Assembly (NCBI RefSeq): GCF_900215605.1
Contig: NZ_OBEL01000001.1
Span: 620,001 to 684,000 of the forward strand
Reading direction: 5' to 3'
Source: Cohaesibacter gelatinilyticus
GTDB taxonomy: Bacteria; Pseudomonadota; Alphaproteobacteria; Rhizobiales; Cohaesibacteraceae
Length of the DNA: 64,000 nucleotides
The position numbers were made by a program, and so were the translations under genes. The first letter of the stretch is position 1, and each line of letters begins with the position of its first letter. The notes under the pieces are model-generated. The model did not search any database, was not told the DNA's origin, and saw only the letters and a program-made list of their open reading frames with translations. This document shows, piece by piece, positions 35,160 through 44,878 of the stretch.

Positions 35160-36296
35160 ATGTCTGTCGATCAGAAGATCACGGCTATGGACGTGTGGCA
35201 CCTTCAATTGCCCGTCAATGCGCGTAGAGATCACGGTATCGGTTCGGTAGAGCACGTCGTAGATATTGTTGTGGTCGGTTTGACCGCAGAAGGCGGCCAG
35301 ACAGGTTATGGCGAAGGGTCCAGCTGGTCCGTCTTTACCGGATCAGCCGAAGCCAGCTTCGCCGCTCTTGATCGCTATATTCGCCCTCTGGTCGTTGGTC
35401 GCTCTATCGGAGATCGCGCCGCCATCATGGCAGATGCAGCTTACGCAGTAGCACATTGTACTGAGGCAAAAGCAGCACTGGAAACAGCTCTTCTTGATTT
35501 GCAGGGCCGTATTTCCGGCCTACCTGTCTGGGCTCTTTTGGGTGGCAAATGTCGCGATACGATTCCACTTTCATGTTCCATCGCAGACCCGGATTGGGAA
35601 GCGGATCTGAAATTGATGGAGCGTCTGCGGGAAGATGGTGTGCGCATCATCAAACTGAAAACAGGCTTCAAGGGTCATGCCTATGACATGATGCGTCTGG
35701 AAGAGCTGCGCAAGAATTATCCTGAATTCAAGATCCGCGTCGATTATAATCAGGGCCTGCACCACGACAATGCAATTCGTTGCGTTCAGGAAGTCGCAAC
35801 TTTCGATCCAGATTTTATCGAACAACCAGTCAAAGCGCACCTGCGCAGCCTGATGGCTCGCATTCGCGATAGCATCGATATTCCGCTTCTGGCTGATGAG
35901 AGTGTTTTCGGCCCGGAAGATATGCAAACGGCCATTGCCATGGGATTGTGTGATGGCGTTTCCATCAAGATCATGAAAACTGGTGGTTTGACCCGTGCCC
36001 AAACCGTAGCACGAATGGCTCAATCCGTTGGCCTGTCGGCTTATGGCGGTGATATGTTCGAGGCAGGTCTGGCACATTTGGCCGGGACACACATGATCGC
36101 CTCAACGCCGGAAATCACGCTTGGTTGTGAATTCTATCAGGCTAGTTATTTTCTGGTGGAAGATATTCTACAAACGCCATTTGAAGTGAAGGATGGTCAA
36201 GTCATTGTGCCGCAAGATGCGGGTCTGGGAGTGCTGCCAGATCCTGACAAACTGACCAAATATACACTCACCCATAGCAACGGATCAAAAGCATGA
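35160..36296 (+). CDS. Enolase-superfamily enzyme, MLE subgroup (candidate amino-acid dehydratase or epimerase)
   Basis: A 378-residue enolase-superfamily protein. The muconate-lactonising-enzyme type base KxK is at 165-167 ('IIKLKTGF'). Metal ligands are Asp195 ('RVDYNQGL'), Glu221 ('FIEQPV') and Asp246 ('LLADES'), and Lys270 lies on the opposite face. It abstracts an alpha proton next to a carboxylate. Muconate cycloisomerases, dipeptide epimerases, hydroxyproline-betaine epimerase and cis-3-hydroxyproline dehydratase share this layout. The 4-base overlap with a DadA-like oxidase and the co-operonic TRAP transporter favour an amino-acid substrate such as a hydroxyproline. That is inference from context, not from active-site residues. 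Confidence 0.8.
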   Translation: MSVDQKITAMDVWHLQLPVNARRDHGIGSVEHVVDIVVVGLTAEGGQTGYGEGSSWSVFTGSAEASFAALDRYIRPLVVGRSIGDRAAIMADAAYAVAHCTEAKAALETALLDLQGRISGLPVWALLGGKCRDTIPLSCSIADPDWEADLKLMERLREDGVRIIKLKTGFKGHAYDMMRLEELRKNYPEFKIRVDYNQGLHHDNAIRCVQEVATFDPDFIEQPVKAHLRSLMARIRDSIDIPLLADESVFGPEDMQTAIAMGLCDGVSIKIMKTGGLTRAQTVARMAQSVGLSAYGGDMFEAGLAHLAGTHMIASTPEITLGCEFYQASYFLVEDILQTPFEVKDGQVIVPQDAGLGVLPDPDKLTKYTLTHSNGSKA

Positions 36297-37540
36297 CTGC
36301 CACCAAGAAAGTTGTTGTTGTCGGAGCCGGTATTGTCGGTGTATCCAGTGCAATCTGGCTGAAGCGTGCTGGCCATGACGTGATCTTGATCGACAGGGGT
36401 GAACCGGGGCAGGGAACCTCATATGGCAATGCCTGCGTTTTGGCCTCCTGTTCCATGATACCCGTGACTGGCCCGGGCCTTATTCTCAAAGGTCCGAAGT
36501 TGATGCTGGATCCGAACTTCCCGCTTTTCATGCGTTGGCCTTATCTTCCCAAACTGTTGCCTTGGCTGGCCCGTTATTTGAGCCATGCCAATGACAAGGA
36601 TACCCGTCGTATTGCGGCTGGCCTTGCCCCGATTGTTAGCGACAGTCTGGAACAGCACAAAGCTTTGACCGATGGTACAGATACCGCAAAATGGGTCCAA
36701 CCAAGTGCTTACAGCTTCGCTTATGCTGATCGCGCAGCTTTTGATGCTGATGCCTATGTATGGGATTTGCGTAAGGATCATGGCTTCGTACCAGAATTGA
36801 TCGAAGGCGCCGAAGTGCATGAGTTTGAGCCAGCTCTGGCGTCCGATGTCAATCTGCTGGCGAGCTTCAAAAGTGATCATGGTTTTATTCACGAGCCTGG
36901 TGGTTATGTTGCGGATCTGAGCAAACTGCTGGTCGAGATGGGTGGTACTTTCGTTCAGGCCGAAGTGCGTGACTTCGACCTGTCTGGCGGTGAAATCTCG
37001 GCCGTAGAGACGGACCGGGGTCGCTTCGAATGCGACCAGGCCGTCCTGGCAACGGGCGTTTGGTCCAAGCCATTGATGAAAAAACTGGGCATCAACGTTC
37101 CGATTGAATCCGAGCGCGGCTATCACATCGTATATAAGAATCCGGAAAACGGTCCCAAGAGCCCGATTATGGTGGCGGCTGGAAAGTTCGTCGCCACGCC
37201 AATGGCGCAGGGTTTGCGCTGTGCCGGTATTGTTGAATTTGGCGGACTGGAGGCAGAGGCCTCCAGTGCTCCGCTTGCCTTGATGCGTAAGAAAGTCAAG
37301 GAAAGCTTCCCCAATCTGATCGCAGAGTCAGAGGAAGAATGGCTGGGACATCGTCCTGCCCCAAGTGACAGCCTGCCGTTGATCGGTGAGGTTGGTGCAA
37401 CCGGGGTCTATGCAGCCTTTGGTCACCATCATATCGGTTTGACAGGCGGTCCAAAAACTGGCCGAATGGTAGCTGATATGATTTCCGGTAATCTATCCAA
37501 TAACAACCTTTCACCTTACTCGCCTCAGCGTTTCGGCTGA
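36293..37540 (+). CDS. DadA-like FAD-dependent D-amino-acid dehydrogenase
   Basis: A 415-residue flavoprotein of the DAO/DadA family. The FAD motif '[20 protein letters not shown]' is at residues 7-26, '[16 protein letters not shown]' follows, and the C-terminal '[14 protein letters not shown]' plus '[17 protein letters not shown]' closes the flavin site. It oxidises the alpha-carbon/nitrogen bond of a D-amino or cyclic amino acid, passing electrons to the respiratory chain. It overlaps the enolase-superfamily gene by 4 bases and precedes the TRAP genes, forming one catabolic unit. The substrate is not deducible, but a racemised or hydroxylated amino acid fits the set. Confidence 0.85.
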   Translation: MTATKKVVVVGAGIVGVSSAIWLKRAGHDVILIDRGEPGQGTSYGNACVLASCSMIPVTGPGLILKGPKLMLDPNFPLFMRWPYLPKLLPWLARYLSHANDKDTRRIAAGLAPIVSDSLEQHKALTDGTDTAKWVQPSAYSFAYADRAAFDADAYVWDLRKDHGFVPELIEGAEVHEFEPALASDVNLLASFKSDHGFIHEPGGYVADLSKLLVEMGGTFVQAEVRDFDLSGGEISAVETDRGRFECDQAVLATGVWSKPLMKKLGINVPIESERGYHIVYKNPENGPKSPIMVAAGKFVATPMAQGLRCAGIVEFGGLEAEASSAPLALMRKKVKESFPNLIAESEEEWLGHRPAPSDSLPLIGEVGATGVYAAFGHHHIGLTGGPKTGRMVADMISGNLSNNNLSPYSPQRFG

Positions 37541-37580
37541 GGAGGAGTTAATCTTGCTTCAATCCAGAGGGAGACTGAAA

Positions 37581-38567
37581 ATGAAAGCAAAAACCTTGAA
37601 GCTGACAACCGCTCTGACCGCAGCAGCCTTGTTGAGCGTTAGTGGCGCAGTTGCAGCCGACAAATGGGATATGCCAATGGGCTATTCCGGTTCCAACTTC
37701 CATTCCGTGACTGGCGCTGAGTTCGCAAAATGCGTCACCAAAGGTACCGGTGGTGAATTGGAAATCGTCACCCATCCAGGCGGTTCCCTGTTCAAGGGCA
37801 ACGAAATCAAGCGTGCAGTTCAGACAGGTCAGGCTCAGATCGGCGAGCGTATTCTTTCTGCTCACCAGAATGAGAATGCTTTGTTCGGAATTGATTCCAT
37901 TCCATTCCTTGCGACTTCCTTCGAAGATTCAGTCAAACTCTGGAAAGCAGCAAAACCAGAATTTGACAAGCTGTTGGACAGCCAGAACCTCGTTCTGTTG
38001 TATTCCGTGCCATGGCCACCACAGGGATTGTACTTCAAGAAAGAAGTCAACTCTGTTGCTGACATGAAGGGTATCAAGTTCCGCTCTTACAATACTGCAA
38101 CTGGCCGTTTGGCCGAGCTGACCGGTATGTTGCCAGTTCAGATCGAAGCGGCGGAAATCTCACAGGCCTTCGCAACGGGCGTTGCAGAATCCATGGTATC
38201 TTCCGGTTCCACTGGCTATGACCGTAAGGTTTGGGAAAGCCTCACTCACTTCTATGAAGTGGATGCCTGGCTGCCACGTAACTATGTTTTCGTGAACAAG
38301 GACTCTTGGGGTGGTCTGTCTGACGGTGTGAAAAATGTCATCAATGGCTGTGCTTCCATTGCTGAATATGCAGGATATTGGCGCTCTGTCCAATACACCG
38401 AGTTCACCATTGGCCAGCTGGCCAAAAACGGCATGACTGTTGGTAAAGCTGGCGATGCCCTGAAAGGTGAATTGCAGGAAATCGGTAAGAAAATGACTGC
38501 TGAATGGCTGGAAAAAGCTGGGCCAACCGGCAAAGCCATCGTAGACGCTTTCAAAGCTTCTCAATAA
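37581..38567 (+). CDS. TRAP transporter solute-binding protein (DctP family), second system
   Basis: A 328-residue periplasmic receptor with a clear signal peptide (cleavage after AVA, about residue 25). The family Arg region is 'DMKGIKFRSYNTATGRLAEL', and 'EISQAFATGVAESMVSSGST' follows. The sequence is not closely similar by eye to the other DctP in this window, so different ligands are expected. The start is taken at 37581 behind GGGAG; a TTG 27 bases upstream is in frame but would displace the signal peptide. Confidence 0.88.
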   Translation: MKAKTLKLTTALTAAALLSVSGAVAADKWDMPMGYSGSNFHSVTGAEFAKCVTKGTGGELEIVTHPGGSLFKGNEIKRAVQTGQAQIGERILSAHQNENALFGIDSIPFLATSFEDSVKLWKAAKPEFDKLLDSQNLVLLYSVPWPPQGLYFKKEVNSVADMKGIKFRSYNTATGRLAELTGMLPVQIEAAEISQAFATGVAESMVSSGSTGYDRKVWESLTHFYEVDAWLPRNYVFVNKDSWGGLSDGVKNVINGCASIAEYAGYWRSVQYTEFTIGQLAKNGMTVGKAGDALKGELQEIGKKMTAEWLEKAGPTGKAIVDAFKASQ

Positions 38568-38580
38568 GTAAAATAAAATG

Positions 38581-38606
38581 CACTCCGTCCCGTCAGGGAC
38601 GGAGTG
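38581..38606 (+). promoter_or_regulatory. Intercistronic hairpin after dctP
   Basis: A perfect 11 bp stem (38581-38591 with 38596-38606) closes a GTCA loop, followed by TCTCAT rather than a T run. It lies between the solute-binding gene and the two permease genes and probably stabilises the upstream message or lowers read-through. Confidence 0.6.
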
Positions 38607-38632
38607 TCTCATATCTTTAGGGAGGTGACATT

Positions 38633-39151
38633 ATGGCGGCTATTCGCAAGCTGCTGGACGGGCTGTACCTTGCCGGGGGAATTTTGGGGGCGCTCAGCCT
38701 CGTTATTATCCTCATACTTGTCGTCCTGCAAATGGTTGCTCGTTGGAGTGGGGAAGTCGCTCCAGGTATTCCCGAATATGCCGGCTACTTCATGGCATCT
38801 TCGGCTTTTCTTGCCTTTGCCTATGCGCTGAATAAAGGCGCTCACATTCGTGTGGGGCTTCTGCTGCAGGCACTGGGTGATAAACGCAAATGGCTGGAGA
38901 TCTGGTGCTTTGCCATCGGCAGCGGTCTGGCCATCTATTTTTCCTATTATGCCATCAAGGCAGTCTATTGGTCACAAAAACTCAATGACATCAGTCAGGG
39001 GCAGGATGCTACACCGCTTTGGATACCACAATTGTCCATGGCCGTTGGTGCGGTTTTGCTGGCAATTGCGATGCTTGATCATCTGGTGCAGCTGATCTTC
39101 ACCGGCGAACATGGCATTGATTCAGATGCGCTGGAAAGTCACGCGGAGTAG
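38633..39151 (+). CDS. TRAP transporter small permease (DctQ family), second system
   Basis: A 172-residue, four-helix DctQ subunit. 'LSLVIILILVVLQMVARW', 'FLAFAYALNKGAHIRVGLLL' (the family's GAHIRV signature), 'GLAIYFSYYAIKAVYW' and 'LSMAVGAVLLAIAMLDHLV' are the membrane segments. GGGAGG precedes the ATG. It lies 6 bases before the large permease. Confidence 0.87.
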   Translation: MAAIRKLLDGLYLAGGILGALSLVIILILVVLQMVARWSGEVAPGIPEYAGYFMASSAFLAFAYALNKGAHIRVGLLLQALGDKRKWLEIWCFAIGSGLAIYFSYYAIKAVYWSQKLNDISQGQDATPLWIPQLSMAVGAVLLAIAMLDHLVQLIFTGEHGIDSDALESHAE

Positions 39152-39157
39152 GAACAA

Positions 39158-40471
39158 ATGGAAGAATTTTACCTTACAGCTATATTCCTCTTCGTTCTGT
39201 TCCTGATGTTGGGAACTGGCGTCTGGGTGGGTCTTGCTCTCTTCGGCGTGGCATTCGTTGGTCTGGAACTGTTTACAACACGTCCAGCGGGTGATGCGAT
39301 GACGACCGTCATCTGGTCGGGTACATCCAGTTGGACATTGACGGCGCTTCCGCTCTTCATCTGGATGGGCGAAATCCTCTATCGAACGCGATTATCGGAA
39401 GATATGTTCCGTGGTCTGGCACCATGGATGTCTCGTTTGCCGGGTGGCTTGGTTCATACAAACATTGTGGGTTGCACTATCTTTGCTGCTGTATCAGGCT
39501 CTTCAGCAGCCACTCTGACCACAGTCGGCAAGATGTCGATCCCTGAGTTGCGCAAGCGCGGCTATCCAGAACGCATGATCATCGGCACATTGACTGGTGC
39601 GGCAACGTTGGGGCTGATGATTCCGCCGTCCTTGACGCTGATCGTTTATGGTGTGACCGTCAATGAATCCATTTCCAAGCTCTTCCTGGCAGGGGTTTTC
39701 CCTGGTCTGACCTTGGCATTGCTCTTCATGGGCTATGTGGCATGGTGGTCCTTTACAAAACCAGAAGAAGTGCCGGATATTTCAGAAAAATTGACCTTTG
39801 GTCAGAAGCTTTGGGAATCTCGCTTCTTGTTGCCTGTGATCGTTCTGATTTCGGTTGTGATCGGTTCCATGTATCTGGGGATTGCCACGGCAACCGAGGC
39901 TGCAGCCTTTGGTGTGATCGGTTCGCTCATTCTGGCGGCCTTGCAGAGTTCGCTTTCCTTATCCACTTTTCTGGATAGTCTGATCGGTGCAACCCGAACC
40001 TCTGCCATGATCATGTTCATTCTGGCCGGTGCGGCAGCTCTATCGCTGGCAATGGGCTTCACTGGCCTTCCGCGTGCATTGGCAACATGGATTGATACAT
40101 TGGGTCTGTCACCATTCGCCCTGTTGATGGCATTGATGGTTTTCTACATCATCCTTGGTTGTTTCCTCGATGGTATTTCCTCGGTCGTTCTGACCATGGC
40201 CATCGTGGAACCAATGATACGCCAGGCTGGTATCGATATCATCTGGTTTGGTATCTTCATCGTGGTTGTCGTGGAAATGGCCCAGATCACCCCGCCAATT
40301 GGCTTCAACCTGTTCGTGATGCAAGGCATGACCAATCACGGCATGGGCTATATTGCCAAAACGGCACTGCCAATGTTCCTGATCATGGTCGTGATGGTCT
40401 TCATCCTGATCTTCTTCCCGGAACTGGTGACCTATCTGCCAGAGAATATGCGCGCCACCCCCGGTGGTTAG
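39158..40471 (+). CDS. TRAP transporter large permease (DctM family), second system
   Basis: A 437-residue DctM subunit. Diagnostic stretches are 'LTALPLFIWMGEILYRTRLS', 'AAVSGSSAATLTTVGKMSIP', 'GAATLGLMIPPSLTLIVYGV' and 'EMAQITPPIGFNLFVMQGM'. With the DctP and DctQ proteins it imports the substrate of the upstream MLE/DadA enzymes. Last gene of the operon, ended by a strong terminator. Confidence 0.9.
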   Translation: MEEFYLTAIFLFVLFLMLGTGVWVGLALFGVAFVGLELFTTRPAGDAMTTVIWSGTSSWTLTALPLFIWMGEILYRTRLSEDMFRGLAPWMSRLPGGLVHTNIVGCTIFAAVSGSSAATLTTVGKMSIPELRKRGYPERMIIGTLTGAATLGLMIPPSLTLIVYGVTVNESISKLFLAGVFPGLTLALLFMGYVAWWSFTKPEEVPDISEKLTFGQKLWESRFLLPVIVLISVVIGSMYLGIATATEAAAFGVIGSLILAALQSSLSLSTFLDSLIGATRTSAMIMFILAGAAALSLAMGFTGLPRALATWIDTLGLSPFALLMALMVFYIILGCFLDGISSVVLTMAIVEPMIRQAGIDIIWFGIFIVVVVEMAQITPPIGFNLFVMQGMTNHGMGYIAKTALPMFLIMVVMVFILIFFPELVTYLPENMRATPGG

Positions 40472-40495
40472 CGAAGCTGGCCAAATTGAAAATCG

Positions 40496-40521
40496 AAAGG
40501 GAGCCAAATGGCTCCCTTTTT
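40496..40521 (+). terminator. Terminator of the MLE-DadA-TRAP operon
   Basis: A 10 bp stem (40496-40505 with 40510-40519), four-base loop and T run. The flanking A run may let it act for the convergent flavoprotein gene as well. Confidence 0.85.
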
Positions 40522-40543
40522 GATTCCAACAATCTACTCAAGT

Positions 40544-41785
40544 TCAAATGGAATTCAAATAACGCCCGATGCCAGTCGCTGCTTGATAACCTTGAGACAT
40601 GCAGCCCGTGAGCAGATAACCACCAGTTGGAGCTTCCCAGTCGAGCATTTCCCCAGCGATGAATAGACCTGGCTGGCGCTTGACCATCAATTCATCATCC
40701 ATCTCGGACAAGCATACGCCGCCAGCGGTGCTGATGGCTTCTTCAATCGGGCGTGGACCGATTGCCGTGATAGGCAAGCCTTTGACCGCTTTGGCAAGTT
40801 TGCCCATATCACTCATCACATCCCGCTCTGTACATTCTTTTAGAAGGGCAGCCTGAACACCCTTGAGATGAATGCGCTTGCGAATGTGATTGGCAAAGCT
40901 CTGCTTGCCGCGCGGTTGGTTCAGACGACGCTCCACTTCTGCAAGATCATGATGGGAGCGCAAATCAACTTGCAGCTCAATTGGACCGCATTCGGCAATG
41001 GCATCCCTCAAAGGCGCAGAGAGGCCGTAAACAGCGCTGCCTTCAATACCATAGTGAGTGATGACGAAATCACCTTGTATGCTGTAGGGACCGAATTTGA
41101 GGGTTACAGATTTGACTGGCTCGCCTGCCCACTGTTGCGCGAACTGCTCTGACCAATCCACCTCAAAGCCACAATTGGCAGGGCGATAAGGTTTGCAGGC
41201 AATGTCTTTTTCTTCAAGAATTGAGAGAAATTTTCCATCGGTCCCAAGACGTGGCCAGCTTGGTCCACCAAGGGCCAGCAATACTGCATCAGCTTCAACG
41301 GTTGCTTGTCCGTCTGGTGTGTCGAACAAAAGCGCGCCGTCATCGCTCCAACCAATCCAGCGGTGACGGGTAACCATCTTCACACCGCGGCTTTCCAGAT
41401 GCTTGAAATGGCTGCGAAGCAGCGGAGACGCCTTCATGCTCTCTGGGAATACGCGCCCGGATGATCCTTCAAAGGTGGACTGCCCCATGGCATAGCTCCA
41501 GGAGCGAACCTCGCGTGGACCGAATTCGCGGATCATCGGTTCCATCCAGTCCGCATAATCACCATAGGCAGCAATAAAATCATCAATCGGCTGGGCATGG
41601 GTCAGGTTCAGGCCACTCTTGCCTGCCATCAGGATTTTACGGGCCGGGCTTGGCATAGCGTCATAAAGGGTGATCTGCCAGTTCTGCTCCTGATCTTGCG
41701 CCAGCTCTGTGAGATGATCAGCTGCGATCAATCCAGCGGCACCTGCACCAATGATTGCGATTGTTTTTGCGGATTTATCTGTCAT
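40544..41785 (-). CDS. HI0933/PP_4765-family flavoprotein
   Basis: A 413-residue FAD/NAD(P)-binding protein of the YhiN/HI0933 group. The N-terminal Rossmann motif 'IAIIGAGAAGLIAADHL' is followed by 'PARKILMAGKSGLNLTH', 'DAVLLALGGPSWPRLGTDG', 'AISTAGGVCLSEMD' and 'LFIAGEMLDWEAPTGGYLL', which matches the PP_4765-type subfamily. Biochemical role is unknown; relatives are proposed oxidoreductases. The frame extends 99 bases upstream, but the ATG at 41785 directly precedes the Rossmann fold as in homologues. Confidence 0.85.
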   Translation of the reverse strand: MTDKSAKTIAIIGAGAAGLIAADHLTELAQDQEQNWQITLYDAMPSPARKILMAGKSGLNLTHAQPIDDFIAAYGDYADWMEPMIREFGPREVRSWSYAMGQSTFEGSSGRVFPESMKASPLLRSHFKHLESRGVKMVTRHRWIGWSDDGALLFDTPDGQATVEADAVLLALGGPSWPRLGTDGKFLSILEEKDIACKPYRPANCGFEVDWSEQFAQQWAGEPVKSVTLKFGPYSIQGDFVITHYGIEGSAVYGLSAPLRDAIAECGPIELQVDLRSHHDLAEVERRLNQPRGKQSFANHIRKRIHLKGVQAALLKECTERDVMSDMGKLAKAVKGLPITAIGPRPIEEAISTAGGVCLSEMDDELMVKRQPGLFIAGEMLDWEAPTGGYLLTGCMSQGYQAATGIGRYLNSI

Positions 41786-41980
41786 TGGCTCAGGCTTTCT
41801 TAGAGCGCGTTCCCAAAAAGTTGCAGTACTTTTCGGACAAGAACTCGCTTGAAACAAAGATGTAAAGTCTTGCCGGTAATTCAACGATTACCAGAAAGGC
41901 TTTAATCGAGGGAGCCTTCTCATAGGCTGCTTTGTTGCAAAGAGAAAGAGGGCATCACGCCGGACATCGAAAAAAGCGCA

Positions 41981-42015
41981 AAAAAAGACCATGAAGAGGG
42001 ATACTCTTCATGGTC
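41981..42015 (-). terminator. Terminator downstream of the BTLCP protease gene
   Basis: A perfect 12 bp stem (41987-41998 with 42004-42015) with a 5-base loop, followed on the minus strand by a seven-base T run. Confidence 0.88.
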
Positions 42016-42149
42016 AAGGAGGACAGTCAGTGTGATGAGCGTCCTAGCTCAGGATGTATTCGTCTCCCTGAATGCAACATGGCATTCTCACCCTCGGGAG
42101 GAAGGGGATTTCATCGGACAGGACGACCAGTCTGACGAGAAATTCAAAA

Positions 42150-42800
42150 TTAGTTTAACCCGCGAAGACCGGCAACTGGTCCGCCGGACTTGCTTTTCGG
42201 TGCTCCGGCAATGCGTAACCAGACTTGAGGATTGCCGACCGCCTGACGTTTGTTCCAGCGATAACTCACTTGTTGCCAAGGCAGAATGGATGGATTGAGA
42301 TTGTCGAGAATGAATTCGCCCCGATCAGTTCGCACCACCAGGACTGCGTGGTAGACGCCGTCAGGCAAGTAAGCCGTAGTGATGAGCAGTGAGTCAGATG
42401 GCCAACCTGCTCGTAACAACTCTCGCTGTTTGGTCAGCGCATAATCTTCGCAATCGCCTTGCGTAACATAAGGTTGCCAATTGTCTATCGGGCCGTCATC
42501 AACCGGTTTTATCTGTTGGTTCACATGAGCATTTATGGTCACCAGTGTTTGCCAGGTGGCTGGAGTGAGCTTCACGATACCTTTGCCATAGCGAAGGCAA
42601 GCCTCGGGCTGATTGGAACAATAGTAGATATGTCCCGCCGGCGAGCTGGTTTGCTCCAAAACCCTCATGCTGGAACCAGCCGCACCAAAAGCCATGGCTT
42701 CCATTGGCAACAGCCCCATTGCTGCCAAAGCCAGGCTACCCATCAACCGACGGCTCAGGTTCTTTTTACAAGATGATTTATGAGATCCAGTAGTGAACAA
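42150..42800 (-). CDS. Exported BTLCP transglutaminase-like cysteine peptidase
   Basis: A 216-residue protein with a signal peptide ('LMGSLALAAMGLLPMEAMAF'). The catalytic triad of the bacterial transglutaminase-like cysteine proteinase family is visible: Cys in 'YVTQGDCEDYALTKQREL', His in 'PDGVYHAVLVVRTDRG' and Asp in 'FILDNLNPSILPW'. BTLCP members act in the periplasm, some (LapG-like) cleaving adhesins; no adhesin lies nearby. The start looks like a TTG, 7 bases after GGGG; an internal ATG at 42743 would shorten the basic region of the signal peptide. Confidence 0.85.
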   Translation of the reverse strand: MFTTGSHKSSCKKNLSRRLMGSLALAAMGLLPMEAMAFGAAGSSMRVLEQTSSPAGHIYYCSNQPEACLRYGKGIVKLTPATWQTLVTINAHVNQQIKPVDDGPIDNWQPYVTQGDCEDYALTKQRELLRAGWPSDSLLITTAYLPDGVYHAVLVVRTDRGEFILDNLNPSILPWQQVSYRWNKRQAVGNPQVWLRIAGAPKSKSGGPVAGLRGLN

Positions 42801-43335
42801 ACTCAGTCCCCTTCAATTTGCTTGAAGGGAAAGCTACGCTCCTCTTTTAAAGGATGCGTTCTGGAATATCGCCGTTTTTGGTCTATCGATTTATGGCTTG
42901 TTTACCCTGAGATATGCGAGGTTCCAAACAAATATTGTGCTTGATATTCAGGAAAAGCTAGCCAATTGAATTTATGCATTTTTTGGTTGTGTGAGGCGAT
43001 TGCAAAAGGAATTTGTTAAGGCTGATACGCCCTGTGCGTGCTCCAAAGTTTTGGCAAATTAGTTAGATTTGTTGTGTGCCAACGAGAAGCAAGGTTAACA
43101 GCTTTTGCATCCAATCCACGAGCATCCGTGATCACCATTTACGAATTGTTAGGAAATGGCCCGAACGAGAGCGATTTTGTTCAGATATGACGTAAAAACC
43201 GGCAAATATGCGGTTGTAAACATTGGCACTGGCTAAGTGTTTGGAGCTATCCGTTAAGACTTCAAGAGATAGGAAGCAAATTAGCCGACAGCTTGAGCCG
43301 TCGGCCAACATATCAATCTGCAAATGTCTCACAGA
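42801..43335 (-). other. 535-base gap with a weak terminator
   Basis: No gene is supported. Near the left end lies the promoter region of the BTLCP gene. At 43284-43305, GCCGAC and GTCGGC arms form a stem with a short inner GC pair, followed on the minus strand by TAATTTG. This is a plausible weak terminator for the membrane protein that ends at 43336. Confidence 0.4.
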
Positions 43336-44553
43336 TTACTCCGCAGGGGCGGCCGTAGCCGGGGTGGTGGAGCCACTATTGCCAAGCAATTTATCTGTAA
43401 GGCGCAACAAAACCAGATAGGTTTTGATCTGCAAATAGACGACAGGCAGGTAAAGGATAAAATAGGTGATTGAGAATTTCTCGACCAGACCAATACCAAC
43501 CAGCCCCCAGTTGATGAAGAAATTGGCCATGACCACCAGAGCGATACCAGGGCAGACAAGAGCCAATGAACCGGGGGATTTGCCACTGCCTGTTACAAAG
43601 GTTTCGAAATAGCCAACCTGTTTCATGATGGCATAGCCAAGCAGACCAAAGATCAATTGCAGCGCCAGCAAGGTCGTTAGCAGGGCAAAAATACCACCAG
43701 CAGTATGAGGGGCACCAAAATTATGATCCAGACCCATGGTCAAACGGAACAGGCCAATACCTATCACGGTTAGAATGGGAATGATGATCCAGAGCGTTGG
43801 GGTGGTTTCTTGATTGACGCCGTTATTCATCATGGATCGGAAACCAAGGATCAGTTTGATCAGCCCAAACACAATGGCAGCGGTCAGGAAGAAGACTGCG
43901 CCGATGAAGCCGATGGCTGCGGTCACCTTCACGTGGCTCATGGCCGCCGGGGCAGAAAGACCGACACCAACCATGGAGAGCGAGAAAACGGATAGCATCT
44001 GAGCCAGAGAATTATTTTTTTCGCAATCGAAATGTCCATGCACCAAGGCATTGACCATGAAGCCGGTGAAGATCTTCAGAGCGAAATAACCAATCACCAA
44101 GAAGCCGACAATGGCCGCAGGGAATAGAAATTCGGACAAATCCCAGAGGCGGGGAACGAAAACGGCACCGACGATGAAGCTGGCATTCAGGCTCATGGCA
44201 AATGTCAGCGGTAACGCCATCAATTGGATGCCATTATTGGATTTCAAGAAGCCTTCATAGGCTTTACTAGCCTTGAACTTTCTGAATTCTGAAATATTCC
44301 AGATCAGAGTCCTGATATGCAGGTAAGTAAAGAAAGCGATGCCGATCAAAACGATCGGGACCATGACCTTGTATCCGACTTCCGGTCCGTTGAAGGCAGC
44401 CATCCAATCAGCAAAAGTAGCAAGAGGGCGACCTCTGTGAGGGACCCAGAACATCAGAAACATGAACATTGAGACGATTGCACCGCCTGAGCCCAATGAA
44501 GCAAGAAAGAGCAATGGGCTGTAGCCCTCTTTTAGATTGCGGCGAAAGACCAT
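43336..44553 (-). CDS. Polytopic membrane protein, possibly TsoY-like
   Basis: A 405-residue protein with about ten hydrophobic helices. The N-terminal region 'YSPLLFLASLGSGGAIVSMF' and the spacing of helices recall the poorly characterised TsoY group of tellurite-resistance/dicarboxylate-like (TDT) membrane proteins. I cannot confirm this by eye, and no function is known. There is no in-frame TGA that would suggest selenocysteine. A Thr/Ala/Pro-rich tail ends the protein. It faces maiA across a 325-base divergent region and lies 5 kb from a TehA/SLAC1 homologue. Confidence 0.6.
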   Translation of the reverse strand: MVFRRNLKEGYSPLLFLASLGSGGAIVSMFMFLMFWVPHRGRPLATFADWMAAFNGPEVGYKVMVPIVLIGIAFFTYLHIRTLIWNISEFRKFKASKAYEGFLKSNNGIQLMALPLTFAMSLNASFIVGAVFVPRLWDLSEFLFPAAIVGFLVIGYFALKIFTGFMVNALVHGHFDCEKNNSLAQMLSVFSLSMVGVGLSAPAAMSHVKVTAAIGFIGAVFFLTAAIVFGLIKLILGFRSMMNNGVNQETTPTLWIIIPILTVIGIGLFRLTMGLDHNFGAPHTAGGIFALLTTLLALQLIFGLLGYAIMKQVGYFETFVTGSGKSPGSLALVCPGIALVVMANFFINWGLVGIGLVEKFSITYFILYLPVVYLQIKTYLVLLRLTDKLLGNSGSTTPATAAPAE

Positions 44554-44878
44554 GGCATAATCCTGGATTAAGTGTAAATCTATATGTAAATTAGAATATA
44601 CTAATATTCGAAAATATCAAAATAAATTCTAAAACCCATATAGGACAAAATGGCGCATCGATAGATGTGAGGTATGACAAAGGATTAAAATGATGGAATC
44701 GGAAAAAGATTTCTACCGTAACTAATGAGTCGCTTGGATATCTGATTGTATGATCTGTAGAAATTACCCTGAAATATTAGTTATTTCGGCTATATTTTCC
44801 GGCATTTACGGTCCAGCCCTTGCAATCTTGCGGCCAAAAGGGCAATCTGGCATAAATTTAGTTGCTAAGGAAACTAAA
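44554..44878 (+). promoter_or_regulatory. Divergent AT-rich promoter region with GAATAT palindrome
   Basis: 325 bases without a convincing gene. GAATAT-ACTA-ATATTC at 44594-44609 is a perfect 6+6 inverted repeat about 40 bases before the membrane-protein start, suited to a repressor such as an Rrf2-family protein. The maiA ribosome site AAGGAAAC is at the right end. Confidence 0.4.

Noticed and set aside
43336-44553. Selenocysteine readthrough in the TsoY-like protein
   Set aside because: No in-frame TGA within the gene and no hairpin placed as a SECIS element.
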